Under the pieces are notes generated by a model. That model saw nothing but the letters and a program-made list of their open reading frames with translations. It was not told where the DNA came from and made no database searches. Shown here one piece after another: positions 59,403 through 62,344 of a stretch of 62,344 nt of DNA; position 1 is the first letter of the stretch; every line of letters starts with the position of its first letter. The translations under genes and the position numbers were made by a program. Origin of the DNA: CAYOWK01 sp964407665 (GTDB taxonomy: Bacteria; Pseudomonadota; Alphaproteobacteria; Caulobacterales; Hyphomonadaceae); the NCBI GenBank assembly GCA_964407665.1, contig CAYOWK010000023.1, forward strand, positions 1 to 62,344, given 5' to 3'.

Positions 59403-60266
59403 ATGTTCTGTTCGCGCCTCGCCCTTCCGGCGCTGTCTGCCGGACTGATCCTCGCAGCAACAGCTGGCGCGGCGCACGCTCAGGCTGCGCGTATCGAGGA
59501 TATCCAGGTTCTTGTCGAGGACGGCCGCCTGCAGGTCCTGATCCGCACCTCCGGACAGCCCACGGGGGCCAGCGCCGAACTCGCCGGCCCCCGGCTTGTC
59601 GTCGAGATCGCCGGTCTGGACCTGGCGCCGTTCGAAACGCGGGCAGCGCCGGGATCAGCGGTCAGCCGCGTCAGCGCCGCCGCCGCCAGCCCCGGCGTCT
59701 CTCGCATCGAACTTGCCGGCGCAGCGCTCAGTTCGGCCGAAACCGTGATCTATCGCAACGCGCTGATGATCGAGGGGCGGCTAGCCGACCCGTCACTCGA
59801 TGGAGGCGATTCGCTTCTCTCGAAGGTGGCGCCGGAGACGCGCCCAGCCTCTTTAGCGCCCGCTGTCGCCGTTTCGCAGGTTGCCCCGATCGTCCCGCCC
59901 CCTGCCGCGCCGCCCGAAGTGCTGGCAGGCGCGGCCCTGCCCGCCGCCCTGCCGGGTCCCGCCACATGCGAGGGGCTGGCTGCACGGCTGGAAGCCGACT
60001 CCTGGGACCTGTCGGCGCTGGGTCCTCGCGCCCTCTGCCTGATCGACGACGGCAAGACGGAGGAGGCGCGGCCTCTGCTGGAACGCCTGTCGGCTTTCAG
60101 CCCGGACGACTGGCGCAGCGCGTACGGACTGGGACGGCTCGCCCATCTGGCGGGCGATCCAAGCCGTGCGGAGATCGGCTATCGCAACGCGCTGGTGCTG
60201 GCGTCCGCGGAGGGGGATCGCGCCTTGATCCGGGCCCAGCTTGCAAAACTCTCTGGCGCCCACTGA
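59403..60266 (+). CDS. Exported protein with AMIN-like N-terminal domain and C-terminal TPR-like region
   Basis: The 287-residue protein has a signal peptide (about 1-27, AAHAQA). Residues 30-125 (IEDIQVLVEDGRLQVLIRTS, GPRLVVEIAGLDLAPF, GVSRIELAG) have the strand pattern of AMIN domains, which bind the cell wall. A Pro/Ala-rich linker (SQVAPIVPPPAAPPEVLAG) leads to a helical region with a TPR-like unit (WRSAYGLGRLAHLAGDPSRA). It may be a cell-wall or secretin-associated scaffold. The domain call is by pattern only. Confidence 0.65.
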   Translation: MFCSRLALPALSAGLILAATAGAAHAQAARIEDIQVLVEDGRLQVLIRTSGQPTGASAELAGPRLVVEIAGLDLAPFETRAAPGSAVSRVSAAAASPGVSRIELAGAALSSAETVIYRNALMIEGRLADPSLDGGDSLLSKVAPETRPASLAPAVAVSQVAPIVPPPAAPPEVLAGAALPAALPGPATCEGLAARLEADSWDLSALGPRALCLIDDGKTEEARPLLERLSAFSPDDWRSAYGLGRLAHLAGDPSRAEIGYRNALVLASAEGDRALIRAQLAKLSGAH

Positions 60267-60300
60267 ACCTCGGGCGGAAGGATATGCGCCAGAATGACGA

Positions 60301-60399
60301 ACGGCCGCCTTGGGGGGCGGCCGTCCTGGTAGAGGGGTCTTCCCGGCAGGCGACCCCGGGGGGGTCGGGGGGGACGGAAAGGGCCGCCACGCCGGGAAG
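60301..60399. other. Cluster of hairpins in a 322-bp intergenic region
   Basis: The gap between 60266 and 60589 holds no convincing gene. A 9-bp hairpin (acggccgcc with ggcggccgt) lies at 60301-60324, 34 bp after the upstream stop. It is followed by cttcccggc (60339-60347) pairing with gccgggaag (60391-60399), which encloses cgacccc-ggg-ggggtcg (60351-60367). A further pair, gggcggcc at 60468-60475 with ggccgccc at 60506-60513, follows. The first hairpin may act as a terminator; the rest may be intergenic repeats. Confidence 0.5.
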
Positions 60400-60588
60400 A
60401 TTGTCTACTCAACGCACCTTCGAGCGCGCCGGTTCCCCATAGATGGTGAAATTTCTGGAGGTTTAAAGGGCGGCCCCGAAAAGCGAAACGGACAGGCAGC
60501 CGTCAGGCCGCCCGTCCGCTGCTTACTCTACCCCACTCTACCACCGGGGCCCGACTGGATCGGACCCCAATTCTCTCGCGGCCTGCCC

Positions 60589-61005
60589 TTATGCGACCGA
60601 ACGCGCGCGCTCGGCCGTCGCAGATCCGAACATGTCGCCAAGGCTGGCGGCGCCGCCAAGTCCGAGACGGACTTCGCAGAAATCCGAAATCGCGGGCAGG
60701 ATTGCGCCAACCTGCCGCGACCCCAGGCCCTGCTCGTGGAGGGCGCGCATTGTCTGATGAAGGACCGCCACGCGGCCGCCGGGCGTGCGCTCGATCAGAC
60801 GCGCGATCACGCCGGAAGGCGCACCGGCATGGGCGCCCATTTCTGCAGCCAGCGTGCGAGCGCCAGGAATCCGTTCAAAAATCATGGCGGCAAGGGCGGC
60901 ACCCTGCCGGTCCGAGGCATTGAGGATGACGCCGACGGCGGCGCTGGCCTGATTCTGTGTAAGGCCGGCCTGCGCGGCGACGTGTTTGACGAGTTCCGTC
61001 AGCAT
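60589..61005 (-). CDS. DUF2267/DUF2780-like small protein
   Basis: The 138-residue cytoplasmic protein is predicted all-helical. Its N-terminus (MLTELVKHVAAQAGLTQNQA, SAAVGVILN) follows the pattern of DUF2780/DUF2267-type domains, in which a helical module is followed by a Gly-rich region (about 50-80). The second half (LHQTMRALHEQGLGSRQVGA, ILPAISDFCEVRLG) repeats this helical character. No function is known. It lies 66 bp from the VanX-like gene on the same strand. Confidence 0.6.
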   Translation of the reverse strand: MLTELVKHVAAQAGLTQNQASAAVGVILNASDRQGAALAAMIFERIPGARTLAAEMGAHAGAPSGVIARLIERTPGGRVAVLHQTMRALHEQGLGSRQVGAILPAISDFCEVRLGLGGAASLGDMFGSATAERARSVA

Positions 61006-61071
61006 GGTGGTGTCCCCGGCGGGCCAGATCGGCTGTTGAGGTCAACCTGCCGCGTCATGGTTGCCGAGGTC

Positions 61072-61860
61072 TTAAGGCGTGAGATTTCCCAGTGGCCGGC
61101 AGCCGCCAAAATGCGCCACCGAGGCGCCCGTGAGCTTCGCCCACATCTGGTCGCCCCACGAAAAATGCCACCACTCGGTCGGGTTGTTGGCGAACCCGGC
61201 TTCAGTCATCGCCCAGTACAGCAGGCGGCGGTTGGCCCGCGCCTCCTCATCGGACATCGACTGCGGCTCGAACCGCTCGAACCAGTCGGTCCACGCCAGC
61301 TCGGTCAGATCGTCGAAGATGCCGCCCATGTACGCCGGATGTCCCGTTTCCAGCGAGACCAGCGTCAGGTCTACAGCCGCCCCCGTCGAATGCGGTGATG
61401 GGGAGTTCTCGCCGGCAGTCGGCGCGGACCAGTACTTCTCGACCTCCTCGACCAGAGCCTCTCCCTCCAGCTCCGGCGTGCGCGCAGACAGCCACGCGGG
61501 GAACCAGACGTCGTGGAAGAAACGCTGGATCGCCTGCGGCCTCCAGGCGTCGAGCACATACAGCCCGAGACCAGCCTCAAAGAGCCGCGCATCCACAAGC
61601 CGCAACCGGTACACGACGCTCTGCCGCAGCAACAGTTCGCTGATCGAACCCGGCACGGAGAGGTTGTAGGGCGGGTTCGAGCGGGCATTGTAGAAGTTGT
61701 GCCCGCGCAGTCCGTTGTCGCGAACGTCCATGCACGGCTCAGCGGCCAGACCGCCGAGATGCTCGATGGCGACGCTCTCGCGATACCCCGCCTTGCGGGC
61801 GAGCAGCGGCGCGGATTCCGGGACGGGTTTGAGCCGGAAGTGATGCAGATCTGACGTCAT
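61072..61860 (-). CDS. D-alanyl-D-alanine dipeptidase, M15D (VanX/DdpX-like)
   Basis: This zinc peptidase of 262 residues would hydrolyse D-Ala-D-Ala. The zinc site is formed by SPHSTGAAVDLTL (His and Asp) and WWHFSWGD (His), with the catalytic Glu in TEWWHF. YVLDAWRPQAIQRFF is the usual substrate-side block. No signal peptide is visible, so it is cytoplasmic, which fits recycling of peptidoglycan peptides (DdpX-like) rather than vancomycin resistance: no vanH or vanA genes are present. The gene is divergent from the gene at 61994. Confidence 0.92.
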   Translation of the reverse strand: MTSDLHHFRLKPVPESAPLLARKAGYRESVAIEHLGGLAAEPCMDVRDNGLRGHNFYNARSNPPYNLSVPGSISELLLRQSVVYRLRLVDARLFEAGLGLYVLDAWRPQAIQRFFHDVWFPAWLSARTPELEGEALVEEVEKYWSAPTAGENSPSPHSTGAAVDLTLVSLETGHPAYMGGIFDDLTELAWTDWFERFEPQSMSDEEARANRRLLYWAMTEAGFANNPTEWWHFSWGDQMWAKLTGASVAHFGGCRPLGNLTP

Positions 61861-61993
61861 GAAAGACCCTTAGCCGCATCCTCGAAAACCGCCAATAACG
61901 CAGTGTTTGCAGGTCATTACAGATCCTCAACACGCGGAACAATCGCACGCCCCAGGCCTTGGTCAGACACACATCAACCTGAAAGGGCTCACC

Positions 61994-62344
61994 ATGAAGA
62001 ACCTTCTCCTGGCCGGCGCAACCGCCGCCGCTCTCATCGCAGCTCCCGCGCTCGCGCAGCAGGCGTCGCCGCCGCCAGCGACATCTGAAGCCGAAACGAC
62101 GACTCAGACCGAATGGGTCGCCCAGTCGAATTCCGGGAGCACGGTCGCGCCCCCTGCCGAAGCGGGCGCGCCTGCTGCCGAAGGTCAGATTACGGTCCAG
62201 GGCGTGACGCCCGCAGACGCGCTTGGCGCCGTTGACCCTGCAAAGCTGAGCGAAGCCGGCGAGGCCGCCAAGGCCAACCAGACAGCTGCCGCGCCGCCCG
62301 TCGAGGGCGAGACGCCGGTCGCCACCGCCGAGGCGGCGCCGACA
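61994..62344 (+). CDS. Ala/Pro-rich exported protein, 3' end cut by window
   Basis: The first 117 codons are present and the frame is open to the window edge. A signal peptide (MKNLLLAGATAAALIAAPAL, cleavage after about ALAQQ) is followed by low-complexity sequence rich in Ala, Pro, Thr, Glu and Gly (SEAETTTQTEWVAQSNSGS, APPAEAGAPAAEG). GAAAGGG precedes the ATG. Such a region usually forms a flexible linker before a domain that lies beyond the window. The function is unknown. Confidence 0.75.
   Translation, partial: MKNLLLAGATAAALIAAPALAQQASPPPATSEAETTTQTEWVAQSNSGSTVAPPAEAGAPAAEGQITVQGVTPADALGAVDPAKLSEAGEAAKANQTAAAPPVEGETPVATAEAAPT

Noticed and set aside
61072..61860. Vancomycin-resistance gene vanX
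   Set aside because: The protein is M15D family, but there are no vanH, vanA, vanR or vanS genes and the host is Gram-negative in character. A peptidoglycan recycling dipeptidase is a better reading.

Overview
The window is about 62 kb of GC-rich chromosome with very dense coding on both strands. The gene content points to an alphaproteobacterium close to Hyphomonadaceae/Caulobacterales. Evidence for this is the ctaC-ctaD-ctaB-coxF-like order, a cheY-cheZ pair near a TipF-like degenerate EAL protein, a SapC-family protein, a DUF3035/BamF-like lipoprotein in the ileS-lspA-mutL cluster, a plant/alphaproteobacterial-type glutamate-cysteine ligase and a hisS-hisZ-hisG operon. I cannot name the genus. 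I saw no rRNA, tRNA, CRISPR array, prophage or transposase.

Layout. 1-3.8 kb: aa3-type cytochrome oxidase genes on the minus strand (ctaC, ctaD, heme O synthase ctaB, then a truncated coxF-like gene). 3.9-6.4 kb: TPR protein, tldD and a periplasmic rhodanese. 6.5-10.6 kb: a POT peptide transporter divergent from a TonB-dependent-receptor-like barrel. 10.6-20 kb: housekeeping enzymes (glutamate-cysteine ligase, rsmE, ubiA, tadA, rsmD, quinone reductase, rnhB, beta-propeller phytase), a CPBP protease and a small membrane protein gene broken by a one-base frameshift. 20-27.7 kb: the ribF / ileS-lspA-DUF3035-mutL block and a MaoC dehydratase. 27.8-31.2 kb: chemotaxis and flagellar-polarity genes (cheY, cheZ, TipF-like). 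31.6-39.2 kb: a metallo-beta-lactamase-fold protein lacking its zinc ligands, a fumarylacetoacetate-hydrolase-family enzyme, an isolated GmrSD-like DUF262/DUF1524 protein, a serine hydrolase, and an SDR-msrB-thioesterase run. 39.9-43.4 kb: hisS-hisZ-hisG joined by 4-bp overlaps.

Two large non-coding regions flank the his operon. The left one (39.2-39.9 kb) holds two strong intrinsic terminators facing each other and a candidate small RNA with an AT-rich palindrome in its promoter region. The right one (43.4-44.4 kb) holds a dense set of hairpins, two with GNRA tetraloops when read on the minus strand, directly upstream of hisS. It is followed by two tandem palindromic repeats with a compensated base-pair change and a composite 104-bp palindromic repeat. 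The hairpin set is my best candidate for an undescribed element.

44.4-62.3 kb: a DsbD-redoxin pair, SapC, a DUF885 peptidase-like lipoprotein, a VWA lipoprotein carrying a TonB-box-like motif, a TetR regulator, a 113-residue protein with a LexA-like box in its promoter, a polytopic glycosyltransferase-like protein, a Zur/Fur regulator, an alpha/beta hydrolase, DUF4197, several small uncharacterised proteins, a VanX-like D-Ala-D-Ala dipeptidase, and the start of an Ala/Pro-rich secreted protein cut by the window edge.
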